Source of the DNA: Fuerstiella sp.
Lineage (GTDB): Bacteria > Planctomycetota > Planctomycetia > Planctomycetales > Planctomycetaceae
Reading direction: 5' to 3'
Assembly (NCBI GenBank): GCA_022843805.1
Contig: JALHMY010000056.1
Location: 1-60,264, forward strand
Length of the DNA: 60,264 nt
Numbering within the stretch: the stretch's first letter is position 1; each line of letters starts with the position of its first letter. The notes under the pieces are model-generated. The model saw nothing but the letters and a program-made list of their open reading frames with translations. It searched no databases and was not told where the DNA came from. A program made the position numbers and the translations under genes. Shown piece after piece: positions 8,649-16,558 of this stretch.

Positions 8649-9261
8649 TCTGATTGCTCTGTTCCGCAGTCAGGGAAACCATGATGTTTCTGAAGAGGCG
8701 GCCGCAGAATTTTGCACCCGATACATGGAGAAGCTCCTGTCGCTGGTGGAACGAAATCTCGCGTCCCGATTCAATCCCCGCATTGATCCGTCAGATCTGG
8801 TTCAGTCGATCTTTCGGTCCTGGTTCTCAGGAGCCAGACAGGGGCGCATCCACCCTTCGTCAAAGGACGAAGTCTGGAAGCTGCTGTCGGTAGTGGCGCT
8901 CAACAAGGTTCGGAACAAAGTCAAGTTTCACGATGCAAAACAGCGAGAGATCTCACGGACCGTTTCTGAGGATGGTGTATTCGGCTCAATGCCGGAACCC
9001 ACTGCGGAAGACGCCGTGGATTTCATGGATCTTGTGGAAGTTGTGGGCAGCAGGCTTGATGATATGTCCAGAAAGACGCTTGAAATGATTCTGGAAGGCA
9101 GAAGTGTTGAAGACATCGCCAGCAATCTGGGTCGAACGACAAAATCTGTTCGCCGCTATAAGGATCGCATCGGCGCAGTTCTGCAGGAACTGGTGAATGA
9201 TGATCTGAAGACGACGAACAATCGAACAGACAAAGATGTTGATGACCCCGAAGCAGACTGA
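8614..9261 (+). CDS. ECF-type RNA polymerase sigma factor (planctomycete type)
   Basis: The 215-residue product has the two-domain ECF layout. Region 2 is around 30-80 (RFNPRIDPSDLVQSIFRSWF, the planctomycete version of the DxxQ core-binding helix). Region 4 is around 150-195 (MSRKTLEMILEGRSVEDIA, then a helix-turn-helix TTKSVRRYKDRI). It ends in an acidic, charged tail. It is a lone plus-strand gene wedged between Tad unit A and the 3' end of unit B. No anti-sigma gene lies next to it. Planctomycete ECF factors are often controlled by linked Ser/Thr kinases or by C-terminal extensions; a role in tad expression is inference from position only. Confidence 0.88.
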   Translation: MTDNLKSPGDLTLIALFRSQGNHDVSEEAAAEFCTRYMEKLLSLVERNLASRFNPRIDPSDLVQSIFRSWFSGARQGRIHPSSKDEVWKLLSVVALNKVRNKVKFHDAKQREISRTVSEDGVFGSMPEPTAEDAVDFMDLVEVVGSRLDDMSRKTLEMILEGRSVEDIASNLGRTTKSVRRYKDRIGAVLQELVNDDLKTTNNRTDKDVDDPEAD

Positions 9262-9308
9262 TGCATGGGAGAGCTGTAACGAGCCCTGTCTCAGAATGTA
9301 CTGGCGAA

Positions 9309-10145
9309 TTACTCACCCAGGTCTGGTGAGCTGTCCAGCTGCTCCCTCAGGTGCTTTTCCGCCTCGTCCAGCTTACTCAGCTGCTGTTTAAGGGTTGAAA
9401 TCACTTGAGTGGCCTTATCAATCCTGCTGCGAAGCTCGGCGATCTCCTGTTCATTTGGGGGCACAAGCCTGAGTTCATTTCGCAGATCATCGTTTAAACG
9501 GTCAAGAGACATCTCTGTTTCGGATATCTTTTGGGCGACCGTTTCTTTTGCACGACTGACCCGCCGGGACGCACGAGCGCGGCTTTGACGGACGTTCTGC
9601 TGTATCACACTGGCCTCAGCAGAAAATCCGGCTGTCACGGATGCAAGGCTGGCGAACGCTCCCCGATTCACAGTCCCGAATACAGAAATTCTTTTGTCGG
9701 CCTGCAGTCGGGGATGCTGCTGCTGTTCTTCAAACGGAATTGTACGATAGTCCCACGGATCGGTCAGGACCGCATGGTCCAGCCGGATATCAGTCAACAG
9801 ATCCAGAGTCTTCAGATAGATGCGGGCGTTCTTCTGACTGCTGGCGGTTACGAGTCCCAGCGACGGATCCTGTTCATTGTTCAGAATTCGTCCCAGCTGT
9901 TCGGTATCCGCAGCGGATACTGACAAAACCTCAGTCTGCGAACCCGTTTTGTCTCGCTTCATCCACGCCTCATGGCGAGCATCCACGGCCGTCTGTCCGC
10001 GAGTCCTGGTGAAACTGAAGACTGTAAACATGATCATGATCATCGCCGCATATGTGGGCAGAAAGAGGGCCAGTTCAATCTGAGCGGTCCCCCGACGCTT
10101 GCCGAGCCTGACTGACGGATAACGTGTTGAGTGCAGATGTCGCAT
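9309..10145 (-). CDS. tadE: TadE-like pseudopilin with long coiled-coil tail
   Basis: The 278-residue protein begins with a basic leader and then RRG-TAQIELALFLPTY, a prepilin-type site: Gly followed by Glu at +5 and a hydrophobic helix (about 25-48), as in TadE minor pilins. The middle is soluble. Residues about 205-272 are a strong heptad-like coiled coil (KISETEMSLDRL, then IAELRSRIDKATQVI, then EAEKHLREQL). It is last in unit B, 56 bases after the preceding Tad-type gene. Processing by the prepilin peptidase encoded at 13985-14641 is expected. The coiled-coil tail is longer than in usual TadE proteins (about 150-200 residues). Confidence 0.8.
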   Translation of the reverse strand: MRHLHSTRYPSVRLGKRRGTAQIELALFLPTYAAMIMIMFTVFSFTRTRGQTAVDARHEAWMKRDKTGSQTEVLSVSAADTEQLGRILNNEQDPSLGLVTASSQKNARIYLKTLDLLTDIRLDHAVLTDPWDYRTIPFEEQQQHPRLQADKRISVFGTVNRGAFASLASVTAGFSAEASVIQQNVRQSRARASRRVSRAKETVAQKISETEMSLDRLNDDLRNELRLVPPNEQEIAELRSRIDKATQVISTLKQQLSKLDEAEKHLREQLDSSPDLGE

Positions 10146-10201
10146 GTTTTTGCTCGTGAAAAGACTTCGGACAGTGTTCAGCCGGAAATGCCGTTACGGA
10201 T

Positions 10202-11968
10202 TTAGTGGGTCATCAGAGACCGGGGCACCTCATCCATCAGTCGCTGAGAAATTGTGCCAAATGGGGCCTGCAAACCGGCCTGCTTCAGCTGGCTCAGGCG
10301 ATGTCCGGTGGCTGGCACCAGCTTTGACTGCCAGTTCACCTGGATTCGCGGATACTCGGCTGGCAGTCCGATCCCCAGGAGTTCAAACGGACGGTTCTCC
10401 CCGGAACCGGAAGCGACTGGGCGAGGTTCACAGCCATTTTGCTTCTGACGGCTTCCCGGATACCAGTTCAGCGTATCCATTCCGACATTCGCCTGACGAA
10501 TGGGGAGAATTCGTTTGCATGTGGGATCAATGCGATGTTCGGGCCGCTCCTGTTCGTTTCCGTTATAAAGCAGAGCCATTGACCAGGCCAGCATGCCGTC
10601 GCTGTGTTCCTGCTGGAACACAGGCCTGCCGATAACAGTCGGGGCAGTCTGATGAGCCAGACCGATGATGCTGAAATAGTCGTCCGCCAGAGTCGAGTAC
10701 TCTGCAATGTTCCAGAGTTCGTAACCCTTATCAGGACCGTCATAACCTTTTAGCACATAGAGGCCCAGATGGCTGTCGGGATCACTGCCTGCCGGTTCCT
10801 GTTGTTCCTGCACAATCATCTTGCTGTAGCCATTCGACCAGTGAAAGTAAAAGTCTTTTGACTCGGCAAGCTGCAGTGTTGCACCCAGCGCATCCAGTAT
10901 TGGTTTTCGATGATAATTGACCCAGGGAAATGAAGCTCGGGCCAGCTGAGTCATTTTGCTGACCTGATCCCACGTCACATCCGTTCTTTCTGATGGACAT
11001 CCGCAGCCACCGGGATTCGGTTCCGGGACTTCAGTATTCGGCTGCGGGAGCTGATGAGAGATCGCCAGCGGATCGATTTGCACAGGCAGCTCCAGTCTGC
11101 CTGGACCGGGAAACAGTTCCGCCTGAACCCCGTTCATTTCACCAATCGCCCTGGCTGCAGCTCGAGCGACCACGGGGGTCAGTTTTGTGACATCTGTTGT
11201 GTATTTTTTCGCGAAGGGCAGCATCTGGTCACGCAGCAGAATTTTGACAGGCAGCAGCTGATCAGCAATTCCATGCAGCGATTTCAGGGTGCGATACTCC
11301 TGAGCCACCTTCATCTCCAGCAGAAGCATGGCTTTCTCCAGAGCTTCTCCCGCCGGCCGCGTATAAGGAATGGCTTTCAGGACGGCCGCTGCGCTGAGTC
11401 CGAGATACGCACGAGTCAGCCATGCCTTGAGGTTCATCTTTGAATCCAGCAAAGTGGCCTCTGCCAGAATCTGTGACATTCCGCCGTTACGCTGCCAAAC
11501 CATTTGAAACGTCTCCTGATCGGGCGATTTGATCAGTCCTGTGGCCGATGCTGCTAATGCTCCTTCATAAGCCAGCAGCAGCTCGTTATCCTGACGATTC
11601 AGAGTTTCCGGGTCGGCAGCTTTCTTTGACTTGTTTGGTCCCTGCCCGGCGCTGATTCGGTTTTCCTGCTTTTTCCCGCCCACAGCTTCGTGCAGAATGA
11701 CGAGCGACAGCATTTCTCCCATCAGATGGTTGGTTGCTGTAATCGAATTCATACCACGAGCCAGCCAGATGGCGCCTGACTGGGTCACGGCGTCCGCCGC
11801 ATTCTGACGCTCAATTTTTCGATTGGCGATATGGCCATTGTTGATCGTAGCGGCAATCAGCAGTGCACTCAGAAGTACACAAACGCAGTTGGCGACAGAC
11901 ATCATTCCGGAATCGCTGGAATGAACCTGGCTGAGTAGTCGAATTCTTCGAAGGAAAGTGATCTTCAT
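10202..11968 (-). CDS. TadG-like membrane-anchored pilus locus protein
   Basis: The ~588-residue product has a basic leader, then a Gly and a hydrophobic helix (SVANCVCVLLSALLIAATI) followed by a polar N-x-x-A-A-D-A pattern (RKIERQNAADAVTQSGAI). That pattern is typical of TadG/TadE-type proteins just after the membrane helix. The large soluble part has no vWA metal site that I can see; it contains a CGCP motif near the middle (GGCGCPSERTDV). A start at 12010 is also possible (GAGG four bases upstream), but it would add an atypical hydrophobic head; the ATG at 11968 gives a normal prepilin-like leader. The gene is in unit B between two other Tad-type genes, and a 100-bp hairpin repeat fills the gap before it. 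Confidence 0.72.
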   Translation of the reverse strand: MKITFLRRIRLLSQVHSSDSGMMSVANCVCVLLSALLIAATINNGHIANRKIERQNAADAVTQSGAIWLARGMNSITATNHLMGEMLSLVILHEAVGGKKQENRISAGQGPNKSKKAADPETLNRQDNELLLAYEGALAASATGLIKSPDQETFQMVWQRNGGMSQILAEATLLDSKMNLKAWLTRAYLGLSAAAVLKAIPYTRPAGEALEKAMLLLEMKVAQEYRTLKSLHGIADQLLPVKILLRDQMLPFAKKYTTDVTKLTPVVARAAARAIGEMNGVQAELFPGPGRLELPVQIDPLAISHQLPQPNTEVPEPNPGGCGCPSERTDVTWDQVSKMTQLARASFPWVNYHRKPILDALGATLQLAESKDFYFHWSNGYSKMIVQEQQEPAGSDPDSHLGLYVLKGYDGPDKGYELWNIAEYSTLADDYFSIIGLAHQTAPTVIGRPVFQQEHSDGMLAWSMALLYNGNEQERPEHRIDPTCKRILPIRQANVGMDTLNWYPGSRQKQNGCEPRPVASGSGENRPFELLGIGLPAEYPRIQVNWQSKLVPATGHRLSQLKQAGLQAPFGTISQRLMDEVPRSLMTH

Positions 11969-12019
11969 TTGACTGGACTCGCAGATAATAAAAAAACACG
12001 GGACGATCATGATTCCTCA

Positions 12020-12122
12020 GGACCTGGAAAACAATAAGTTAGCGCCATAGTCGCCTTTCGCTCCGCGAAAGAGCATCCTTTTGCGGAGCAAAAGGCGACA
12101 CTGATTGTCTGACAGCGCCTTA
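12020..12122. repeat. ~100-bp hairpin element, copy A
   Basis: The element starts GGACCTGGAAAACAATAAGT and ends near GACAGCGCCTTA. Its core is a long hairpin at about 12050-12099: GTCGCCTTT and AAAGGCGAC form the outer stem, and GCTCCGC and GCGGAGC the inner stem. Copies occur at 47221-47293 (partial) and 57048-57146 (full). Copy A exactly fills the gap between two tad genes and overlaps the stop codon of the 12120-13784 gene. It may act on the stability or partial termination of the tad transcript, but that is inference. Confidence 0.85.
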
Positions 12123-13784
12123 GTCACACGGCTGAGCGCCCCACAGCATTCGCTCGACCCATCTCAAAAAGAATGAGGACGTCGTTCCGCGATAAACCAG
12201 AAACGAGTCACCACCAGAGGCACTGGCTCCTATTCCCACAACAACGCCGGAACTAAGACTGAAATCCAGATCGCTAAAGCCTGCGTCCGTGCTGGCGGAG
12301 CCTCCGATTTCACCTCCGAACACAAAGGCCACAGTTCCAGATCCTTCAACACTGACTGATTCGAAGTCTTTCGGATCTTTCAGGTCGGCGGTCAGTGGTT
12401 TAATCACAAAGCCGACGAATGCACCAACTCCTCCGGATGCACCAATCCCGACATACTTGTGAAACCTGCCAGTCTCACAGTCGTACAGATAGGCCTCGGT
12501 ACCGTTCACCTCGGCAATTCCCAAAGGCAGTTTCCCGGTGATTGAGAACCCGTAATATCGACGGGCATCTTTTTTCGGTTTGCCGAGGTTATTGTAATAG
12601 TCCCGCCACAACTGACTGGCAGTCGGCGATTCACCAAAGATCTTTTGTTCAAGCGCTACCTGAGCATCCTGAAGATTCTCTTGAAGCTGCTCAATGCGCT
12701 GAGGATCAGTTTCGGATTCGAGTTGTTTTTCGAGTTCCGCGATGAGATCCATCAGGCTGCTGCTGCTGCCGGATTCCGCATCAGATGGCGCATCGCCATT
12801 GCCGTTACCTCGCACATCGCCATCAGCAATTTCACCCCCATCACCGTCGGCTGTGCCTCCATTTCCCGGACGATTGCCTCCATTTCCGGATCCACTGTCT
12901 GATCCATTGTCGGACGAGCTGCCCGCCTGTTCATCGGTCCAAATGTCGGTGGGAGCGGTGGGAGCTGCAGAGTTCGCGGCAAAGGATGAGTCGGCGGGAC
13001 GGCTGTCGTATTCAAAGCCGAGCAGTCCGTTTGCTGTTTTGGGGCGTTCCAGCTGCAGGGTCGTCGATGCCGTCAGCTCGCGAATGCGGCCGATTCCGGA
13101 CGAAGATTCTTTCCCGAGTATCAGTCCGACACCCGGAATATGGAACGGCATCTCATATGTGACAGTAACTTTGATCAGCTGATTATCGGCCGTCGGCTGA
13201 CTGAAGACTGCTGAAAGCGGTGGTTCAAAGTCAACGTGAGTTGCAGCAAGAGCATATTGATACTTGTTGTTCACATAGCTGGCCTGCTGAGGCCGTGATG
13301 TAGTCACCAGCCTTTCATAAGCCGTCAGATAATTGCCTTCTGCAGCGGAATTGCCTGAGGAGCCGGATCGCCGATGCTTGTCCTGAGAACTGGCATAAGG
13401 CGTGATTGCCTGAGCGGCTGCCAGGTGCACCATATCCGCCAGCTGCTGCTGTGAATTCAGCGGAGTCACCTCGGCGGGCAGCCAGACGATCGCCGATCTG
13501 GCTGCACTGAAAGCGGCATAGTCGACGCCGATCTGCACATTCAGCATCAGCGTCAGCTCAATGAGGAAGCAGATCATCAGCGTATAGAGCGGTGTCAGCA
13601 GCGCAAGGCTCATCGAGTAGGCTGCACCATTCTCTGAAGTCAGGATGCTGCGAAGCCTGTGTTTTTCGCGGAGTACGTATCTGCCGGCCAACAGCAAGGT
13701 ACATAAACACGCGATCCACATGGCAAACAGGGGATTCAGCAGGAGGTTCTGAACAGACAAGCCTGACATGATTATTGCCTTCAC
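12120..13784 (-). CDS. TadE-like protein with extra N-terminal helix and glycine-rich C-terminal domain
   Basis: The 554-residue product has two membrane segments: an extra one at about 18-35, then a TadE-like segment after NG-AAYSMSLALLTPLYTLM (about 52-82), followed by the usual polar stretch (DYAAFSAARSAIVW). The prepilin Glu at +5 is replaced by Met. A Gly/Ser/Asp-rich linker (about 285-345) leads to a short coiled coil (LIAELEKQLESE) and a glycine-rich beta-like domain (VGIGASGGVGAFVGF, then GSGTVAFVFGGEIGG). It sits 12 bases after the small prepilin-like gene. It is probably a minor pilin-like protein carrying an extracellular domain. The C-terminal domain is unrecognised. Confidence 0.75.
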   Translation of the reverse strand: MKAIIMSGLSVQNLLLNPLFAMWIACLCTLLLAGRYVLREKHRLRSILTSENGAAYSMSLALLTPLYTLMICFLIELTLMLNVQIGVDYAAFSAARSAIVWLPAEVTPLNSQQQLADMVHLAAAQAITPYASSQDKHRRSGSSGNSAAEGNYLTAYERLVTTSRPQQASYVNNKYQYALAATHVDFEPPLSAVFSQPTADNQLIKVTVTYEMPFHIPGVGLILGKESSSGIGRIRELTASTTLQLERPKTANGLLGFEYDSRPADSSFAANSAAPTAPTDIWTDEQAGSSSDNGSDSGSGNGGNRPGNGGTADGDGGEIADGDVRGNGNGDAPSDAESGSSSSLMDLIAELEKQLESETDPQRIEQLQENLQDAQVALEQKIFGESPTASQLWRDYYNNLGKPKKDARRYYGFSITGKLPLGIAEVNGTEAYLYDCETGRFHKYVGIGASGGVGAFVGFVIKPLTADLKDPKDFESVSVEGSGTVAFVFGGEIGGSASTDAGFSDLDFSLSSGVVVGIGASASGGDSFLVYRGTTSSFFLRWVERMLWGAQPCD

Positions 13785-13796
13785 AGGTTTTTGACT

Positions 13797-13988
13797 TCAC
13801 AGATAGGGTGAACCAACCATGGTTGCGATAAAGTGGTAGAGCCGGGAGAATCCTTTTTCCGCAAGGAAATACAGGCCCATTGCAAAAGTCAGTACGACAG
13901 CAGCGGCCACAACCACTTCCTGAGCGGCAAAGCCCCTGCGTATTGAGCGAGTTCGAATCATCGGGCAGAAAACGGACAGGTTTTTCAC
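13797..13988 (-). CDS. Small prepilin-like protein (type IV/Flp cleavage motif)
   Basis: This is a 63-residue protein with a 19-residue basic leader ending RRG, then FAAQEVVVAAAVVLTF. That is the classical prepilin site: Gly before the cut, Phe at +1 and Glu at +5, followed by one hydrophobic helix and a ~20-residue tail. Its start codon overlaps the stop of the prepilin peptidase gene by four bases, so enzyme and substrate are translationally coupled. It is a better match to the canonical cleavage motif than the Flp-like protein at 14723-14905. It could be a minor pilin or initiator; the major subunit is more likely the separately controlled Flp. Confidence 0.8.
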   Translation of the reverse strand: MKNLSVFCPMIRTRSIRRGFAAQEVVVAAAVVLTFAMGLYFLAEKGFSRLYHFIATMVGSPYL

Positions 13989-14641
13989 AGCAGAGGTACC
14001 TCCAGCAAAGCAACGATTGTTCCCAGAGAAAAGTAAACGGCCATGGGCACCGGATAGCGAAGCGTGTCGGAGTGATTGACTGTGGGCATGAGTACTCGAT
14101 CAGGAAGCAGCAAAGACAGGCTCTTTTGAATGAGCCAGCGTGGGCCGACTTTCCAAACCACATACACGCCCGCAGCGGCACCGGCGATCAGATGCGTCCA
14201 GAGCAGGATCTGCAGTCCTGTATGAGCTCCCACACAGGCGCCAATGGCACCGGCAAGCTTGACGTCGCCTGCTCCGATACCCAGAACAAGATAGACCATC
14301 AGCATGATGCCAAACGTGGTGGCAAAGCCCGACACTGATTCGCGAAAGTCAACGACACCGGGCAGAACAACGACTTCCGATGACGTTCGCAGTGAGACGA
14401 CTGCGGCTGCGGCAAGTGCGAAACCTGCAGCCGAATAGGTCAGCCAGTTTGGAATTCGCCGTACCATCAGGTCGGTAGCCGACGCAATGGACAACAAAGG
14501 AATCAGGATACCAAACGGAAAAACGGGCACATGACTCGTCATGCAGACCGACCAGCTTGCCACGCAGCACAGCCCGACAAACAACTGCGAATGAGTTGAC
14601 TTCAGATCTGGAACATCCTTCAGAACCGACATTGCGGCCAT
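13985..14641 (-). CDS. tadV: Prepilin peptidase, A24 family (TadV/CpaA type)
   Basis: This is an aspartic membrane protease that removes the leader from Flp and TadE-type prepilins. Its 218 residues include several membrane helices and both catalytic Asp motifs: D57 in SATDLMVRRIPN and D126 in GAGDVKLA. It lacks the N-terminal methylase domain of PilD, as expected for the Tad branch. The ATG at 14641 is chosen because GGGAG lies seven bases upstream; a TTG two codons earlier is less likely. The gene is preceded by the flp gene and an intervening perfect hairpin, and it overlaps the next small prepilin-like gene by four bases. Confidence 0.93.
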   Translation of the reverse strand: MAAMSVLKDVPDLKSTHSQLFVGLCCVASWSVCMTSHVPVFPFGILIPLLSIASATDLMVRRIPNWLTYSAAGFALAAAAVVSLRTSSEVVVLPGVVDFRESVSGFATTFGIMLMVYLVLGIGAGDVKLAGAIGACVGAHTGLQILLWTHLIAGAAAGVYVVWKVGPRWLIQKSLSLLLPDRVLMPTVNHSDTLRYPVPMAVYFSLGTIVALLEVPLL

Positions 14642-14660
14642 CTTCAATCTCCCATAAGAA

Positions 14661-14688
14661 ATGCCCCGGCACCTGAGTGCCGGGGCAT
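14661..14688 (-). terminator. Perfect GC-rich hairpin between flp and prepilin peptidase
   Basis: ATGCCCCGGCAC and GTGCCGGGGCAT form a perfect 12-bp stem around a 4-base loop, 34 bases past the flp stop codon and 20 bases before the prepilin peptidase start. On the minus strand it is followed by only a short T-rich stretch (TTCTT). It is best read as a leaky terminator or 3'-end stabiliser that makes flp message more abundant than the downstream assembly genes, as reported for several pilin operons. Function is inferred. Confidence 0.7.
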
Positions 14689-14722
14689 GTGGTGCCCTGT
14701 TAGTTTGACCTGCTGCCTGACT

Positions 14723-14905
14723 TCAGGCTGGACGATTCAAAACAATATCGATCAGTTCACCTGTTTTCTCTTTCACAGTATCCCAAATACCCAGCAGGCC
14801 AATCAGAACCGTGGCACCAACTGCCAGGATAGCGACAGTGGTAACTGCTTCGTTACCTGCTTCATTGCCATGAAAACGAACGAGCGAATTTACGAATCGT
14901 GACAT
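14723..14905 (-). CDS. flp: Flp-type pilin
   Basis: This 60-residue protein with a short leader and one long hydrophobic helix (AVTTVAILAVGATVLIGLLG) is of normal Flp size and position, next to the prepilin peptidase. The canonical G-xxxx-EY site is not present: the Glu lies at +2 of a Gly (GNEAVTT) rather than +5. The same head, G-(N/L)-(E/Q)-x-(V/L), recurs in the two large proteins at 15167-16558 and 18883-20415. AAGGA lies nine bases before the ATG. It is probably the major pilus subunit, given its size and the hairpin just downstream. Confidence 0.85.
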   Translation of the reverse strand: MSRFVNSLVRFHGNEAGNEAVTTVAILAVGATVLIGLLGIWDTVKEKTGELIDIVLNRPA

Positions 14906-15166
14906 GTTTGTGTTCCTTTCACAGAACTGAGTGGAGAAAACTCACTTAAGATTTTTTGGAAGATGTTTTACTCATCCCCTTCATGAAGAAGATCAACACC
15001 TGACACCGCCATCGGACATCATTTTTTGAATTTCTTTCTGGCTGCCGGACGGAGTCTTCACAGGAAAATCGATGTCAGGCTCAGGAAATGAAGCGAGCTC
15101 GACCGTATTGATACGGACGAGCTCGTTTCTGTTGTTCGTTGTGAGGTTCTTAGCAGCGTAAATCGC
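14906..15166. promoter_or_regulatory. Intergenic region upstream of flp
   Basis: These 261 bases lie between the end of the repeat-protein gene and flp, both on the minus strand. The region contains the flp ribosome site (AAGGA) and an imperfect palindromic hairpin (15094-15125), listed separately. An AT-richer segment near 14940-15040 is a plausible site for an independent flp promoter, but no convincing -35/-10 pair was identified. Confidence 0.4.
15094..15125 (-). terminator. Near-perfect inverted repeat after the GSGGS-repeat gene
   Basis: CGAGCTCGTCCGTAT pairs with ATACGGTCGAGCTCG with a single mismatch and a 2-base centre. It lies 42 bases beyond the stop of the repeat-protein gene, which is the usual place for a terminator. 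There is no long U-tract, so it may instead be an operator-like palindrome or a Rho-assisted stop. Confidence 0.5.
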
Positions 15167-16558
15167 TTATCGGCGAGGAATTCGGGGCTGGGGAACCAGG
15201 CCGCGATCATGAAGTTCCCAAAGCTTGTCACTGATTCTCAACGCCACTGGCTCATAAAGGGCGCTGGCAACGGAGCTGGTCGCCTTCTCAATGGCCTTGG
15301 GCACACCTGACTTGATGGCGATCTGAGCCGAGGCCGGCAGAGCTCTCAATGCCAAATCGACAGCTCGCGAAGCAAAAATCGTATCGGCAATGAATTTTGC
15401 GGGTGTCGACCAGGTCGTTGTCCATGCTTCCTGGTACTTGCCGGCTCTGGCCAGCGCTTTCACTTTAGCGTCGCCCTGTAACAAATCATCGACTCCGGTC
15501 ACAGCATCTACCAGTACTCCTGCAGACTGGAAGACAGCCTGGCGAGCTGCGGTCGAATCAATATCAAAGTCTTTGACAGATAAACCAAACGCTTCAAGCA
15601 GTCGAACATCACTGTCAGCCACTTTAAATGCGGCTTCTTTTGCTTTATCGATGATCTGCTGACCATAAACCTTGCTGGCTTCCACTGCAACACTCTTTGC
15701 CAGATCCAGATAATCCTCCCACCCATCGTCTTTATCCGAATCATCAGAGCCCGAACCACCTGAGCCCGAACCACCTGAGCCCGAATCGCCTGAGCCCGAA
15801 TCGCCTGAGCCCGAACCACCAGAGCCCGAACCACCAGAGCCCGAATCGCCTGAGCCCGAACCACCAGAGCCCGAACCACCTGAGCCGGAATCACCAGAGC
15901 CGGAACCACCAGAGCCTGAACCACCAGAGCCTGAACCACCAGAGCCTGAACCATCTGAGCCTGAACCATCTGAGCCTGAACCGCCTGAGCCGGAATCGCC
16001 AGAGCCTGAACCACCAGAGCCTGAACCATCTGAGCCTGAACCGCCTGAGCCTGAACCGCCTGAGCCGGAACCACCTGAGCCGGAACCACCAGAGCCGGAA
16101 CCACCAGAGCCGGAACCACCAGAGCCGGAACCACCAGAGCCGGAACCACCTGAGCCTGAACCGCCTGAGCGGGAATCGCCAGAGCCTGAACCACCAGAGC
16201 CGGAACCACCAGAGCCGGAACCACCAGAGCCGGAACCACCAGAGCCTGAACCACCAGAGCCCGAACCACCAGAGCCCGAACCACCAGAGCCCGAACCACC
16301 TGAGCCTGAACCACCTGAGCCTGAACCGCCTGAGCCCGGGTCCCCAGATCCCGAGCCCTCGTCGCCACCATTAAAAATTACGTCGAGTTTCTTCTCCACA
16401 TGAGCAAACAGGCCGCCGGATCCGGAAAACTGAGGATCCCAAAGCATCCGCATGGCCAGTAAAACGAGGGCCGAAACAGCCAGAATCATGACCGACTGCA
16501 GAGTTTCAAGGCCTCGTTCATCACGCCGAATACGCCCGAACTGGAATTGGCATTTCAT
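15167..16558 (-). CDS. Flp-headed protein with ~40 GSGGS repeats and helical C-terminal domain
   Basis: The 463-residue protein (ATG at 16558; AAGGGAAG just upstream; a GTG at 16585 is less likely) starts with a Flp-like head (ERGLETLQSVMILAVSALVL) and a helix running to about residue 45. Residues about 65-285 are almost entirely the pentapeptide GSGGS with occasional Asp/Arg. The last ~180 residues form an Ala-rich, alpha-helical domain (KSVAVEASKVYGQQIIDKAK, then VLVDAVTGVDDLLQ). The layout is that of a processed, membrane- or pilus-anchored protein that displays a C-terminal domain on a flexible stalk ~200 residues long. It lies upstream of flp on the same strand. I do not recognise the terminal domain. 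Confidence 0.8.
   Translation of the reverse strand: MKCQFQFGRIRRDERGLETLQSVMILAVSALVLLAMRMLWDPQFSGSGGLFAHVEKKLDVIFNGGDEGSGSGDPGSGGSGSGGSGSGGSGSGGSGSGGSGSGGSGSGGSGSGGSGSGGSGSGGSGSGDSRSGGSGSGGSGSGGSGSGGSGSGGSGSGGSGSGGSGSGGSGSGGSGSDGSGSGGSGSGDSGSGGSGSDGSGSDGSGSGGSGSGGSGSGGSGSGDSGSGGSGSGGSGSGDSGSGGSGSGGSGSGDSGSGDSGSGGSGSGGSGSDDSDKDDGWEDYLDLAKSVAVEASKVYGQQIIDKAKEAAFKVADSDVRLLEAFGLSVKDFDIDSTAARQAVFQSAGVLVDAVTGVDDLLQGDAKVKALARAGKYQEAWTTTWSTPAKFIADTIFASRAVDLALRALPASAQIAIKSGVPKAIEKATSSVASALYEPVALRISDKLWELHDRGLVPQPRIPRR
15742..16350 (-). repeat. 15-bp minisatellite encoding GSGGS
   Basis: About 40 tandem 15-base units of the form CCACCAGAGCCGGAA (plus strand) lie inside the preceding gene, with synonymous and a few Asp-, Arg- or Gly-altering variants. 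The number of units should be prone to change by slippage; 15-base steps keep the frame, so the stalk length could vary between strains. Other open frames here (Pro/Ser/Asn- or Val/Ala-rich) are artefacts of the repeat. Confidence 0.95.

Noticed and set aside
15742..16350. Minisatellite as a CRISPR array
   Set aside because: Units are contiguous 15-mers without unique spacers and lie within a coding frame; no cas genes are present.
15508..16374. Long Val/Ala/Gln-rich and Pro/Asn/Ser-rich frames over the minisatellite
   Set aside because: A 15-bp repeat keeps other frames open by chance. Only the GSGGS frame is joined to a Flp-like head and a folded C-terminal domain.
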